This document shows, piece after piece, positions 62,792 to 64,000 of a DNA stretch of 64,000 nucleotides. How positions within the stretch are numbered: the stretch's first letter is position 1; each line of letters begins with the position of its first letter. The stretch is taken from the NCBI RefSeq assembly GCF_004803695.1, contig NZ_CP039393.1, positions 2,666,001 through 2,730,000 of the forward strand, given 5' to 3'. Source of the stretch: Muribaculum gordoncarteri (GTDB lineage: Bacteria > Bacteroidota > Bacteroidia > Bacteroidales > Muribaculaceae). A program made the position numbers and the translations under genes. Below the pieces are notes generated by a model. It ran no database searches. It worked only from the letters and a program-made list of their open reading frames with translations, and was not told where the DNA came from.

Positions 62792-64000
62792 ATGAAAGAC
62801 TCCTGTCTAACCATTCCGGCCAAGCTCTCAGCCTTCGCCGACCCCGACAACTCCGTGATTAACCTCCGCGAAAACAACGGAATCCTCAATCCCGTAGGCA
62901 TGCCCTCGACCGTGGTCGATCTCCCCGGGTCGTTGCTCACCTCATTCAGCCACGACGACGGCACCGAAACCCTCTTTATCGTTGATAGACTTGCACTTTC
63001 GGCTGTCCGTGGAGGCCGTGTGACCAAAATTGCCACACTACCTTCGGCGCCTGGTTGTGCCGTTGTCGACGGCCCAATGTTGATTGTCATGACCGATGAA
63101 GGCCCTTGGAGAGCCTGTTACGACATGATTTCGGAGCAGTGGCGCGAATTGGGATTGAATCCCGATTTCCCTGCCGTAGGGATTGAAATAGCCAATGAAC
63201 GTGAATTCCGTGAAACCTCCGGATTTCTCGATTTTGACGACGAATACTCGCCGGCCGGCATGACTATGCAGCCCGGCGACAGTCGCATGCTCAACCGTCT
63301 GCTTATGGAGTCCTACGACCGTTTGAGCAATTCGGCTCTCTCGCAGGACTACTACGTGCATCCCGTCCTTGCTGCCTATCGTATAATCGGCGACGATGGC
63401 GCCGTGTTGTATCGTTCCACCCCGGTTCTCGTTTCGCCACGAGGCTTTGAAATCGTGAAGCCGCTTAACGCAAGGCTCTACACAAGCGGCGGCAACATGT
63501 CGATGAGCAGTGGAGTTGACATTTCGCTCACCGGTTTCCGGCTTGCATTGCGTTCGCCCGCCGTTGTTGATTCGCCGTGGGCCGACAAGGCTGTTGCTCT
63601 CGAACTGCTCGTCACTCCACCGCTCGACCCTGTGCGCCGCTCCGAGTCGGCCCGTGTTTCACTTGGCTCTCCCGATGGCTCGATTCGTCCCTTTTCTGTC
63701 AGGATGCCTCTTGTCGGCGAATATCCCTCGATGGTTCAGCGTGCTTTTGAACGCTTTGACCTGATTGCCAAGGTAGCCGCCCGCTATACCAATCCCTTCA
63801 AGGGCGGAATAGCCCCCGAAGGCGGCACTCTTGTTCCTCTCCCTTGGTCCTACAAATACAATGTGCCCTACGATGGCCGCTCGGTGCAGATTGCTCTTGC
63901 CGTAAAGTCCATTCCCGAAACTCCTCCCTTTGAGCTCTCGCTTCCTCACACATTTACGGCCGCTTCCGCCGCACTTGTAGGCGACATGGCGGTATGGGGC
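62792..64000 (+). CDS. Unrecognised protein, 3' end beyond the window
   Basis: An ATG at 62792 opens a frame that stays open for 403 codons to the window edge: MKDSCLTIPAKLSAFADPDN onward. No signal peptide or membrane helix. Early motif NNGILNPVGMPSTVVDLPGS, later SGFLDFDDEYSPAG, QDYYVHPVLAAYRIIGDDGA and FEIVKPLNARLYTSGGN; mostly beta-rich and hydrophilic. The layout reminds me of large structural proteins of phage or integrated elements, but I cannot assign a family. It has its own -7 box (62755-62762). Confidence 0.75.
   Translation, partial: MKDSCLTIPAKLSAFADPDNSVINLRENNGILNPVGMPSTVVDLPGSLLTSFSHDDGTETLFIVDRLALSAVRGGRVTKIATLPSAPGCAVVDGPMLIVMTDEGPWRACYDMISEQWRELGLNPDFPAVGIEIANEREFRETSGFLDFDDEYSPAGMTMQPGDSRMLNRLLMESYDRLSNSALSQDYYVHPVLAAYRIIGDDGAVLYRSTPVLVSPRGFEIVKPLNARLYTSGGNMSMSSGVDISLTGFRLALRSPAVVDSPWADKAVALELLVTPPLDPVRRSESARVSLGSPDGSIRPFSVRMPLVGEYPSMVQRAFERFDLIAKVAARYTNPFKGGIAPEGGTLVPLPWSYKYNVPYDGRSVQIALAVKSIPETPPFELSLPHTFTAASAALVGDMAVWG

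Overview
The window looks like chromosomal DNA of a gut Bacteroidales, most plausibly a Muribaculaceae-type organism (genus not resolved). The support is: three SusC/SusD pairs, a hybrid two-component regulator, a PorV-type T9SS outer-membrane protein, fused SecDF, many TAnnTTTG (-7) promoter boxes of the Bacteroidota primary sigma factor, and the absence of clear Shine-Dalgarno sites.

Layout. 1-23.5 kb is mostly housekeeping: argR (cut by the window edge), an RPGN-repeat secreted protein, a YpfJ-type zinc peptidase, maeB, a GH43 enzyme, tRNA-Arg(CCU), recO, a tRNA-Glu / rpsT / tRNA-Glu unit, a BlaI-BlaR1-like pair with a TonB-type C-terminus, secDF, a PCMD-like protein, a GH127-type arabinofuranosidase, porV-ispF, a TPR membrane protein, and lysS-gpsA-pgi.

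23.7-48.9 kb is a complete arabinan utilisation locus (PUL). A left-pointing operon (GH43-GH51-GH43-GH51) diverges from an HTCS regulator. Downstream of the regulator is a right-pointing operon: LamG lipoprotein, SusC, SusD, SusC, SusD and a surface GH43 lipoprotein. The order resembles the Bacteroides thetaiotaomicron BT0360-BT0369 arabinan locus. Both structural operons share a promoter layout: two copies of a TGTCCACC-type site 21 bp apart, the proximal one exactly 20 bp before TAATTTTG. This is a candidate HTCS operator.

49-55 kb holds metY divergent from an Lrp-type regulator, an 11-mer-repeat helical protein, an EcsC-like protein and a third PUL-style GH51 gene. That GH51 gene is followed by a decayed second copy of the 3' end of the EcsC-like gene.

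54.6-64 kb: a 1.2-kb gene-poor stretch contains dispersed hairpin repeats. It also contains a 191-bp unit with perfect 21-bp inverted repeats flanking a consensus promoter, i.e. a predicted phase-variable invertible promoter. This promoter faces an otherwise orphan SusC/SusD pair. An IS4-family element (17-bp terminal repeats, 9-bp target duplication) has inserted into another copy of the dispersed hairpin repeat. The window ends inside an unrecognised gene.

Together the enzymes (three GH51, four GH43-type including the lipoprotein, one GH127) point to a specialist in arabinose-rich plant glycans. Surface endo-cleavage, import by the tandem SusCD systems and periplasmic debranching would be induced by the HTCS, while the orphan SusCD looks to be under ON/OFF control.
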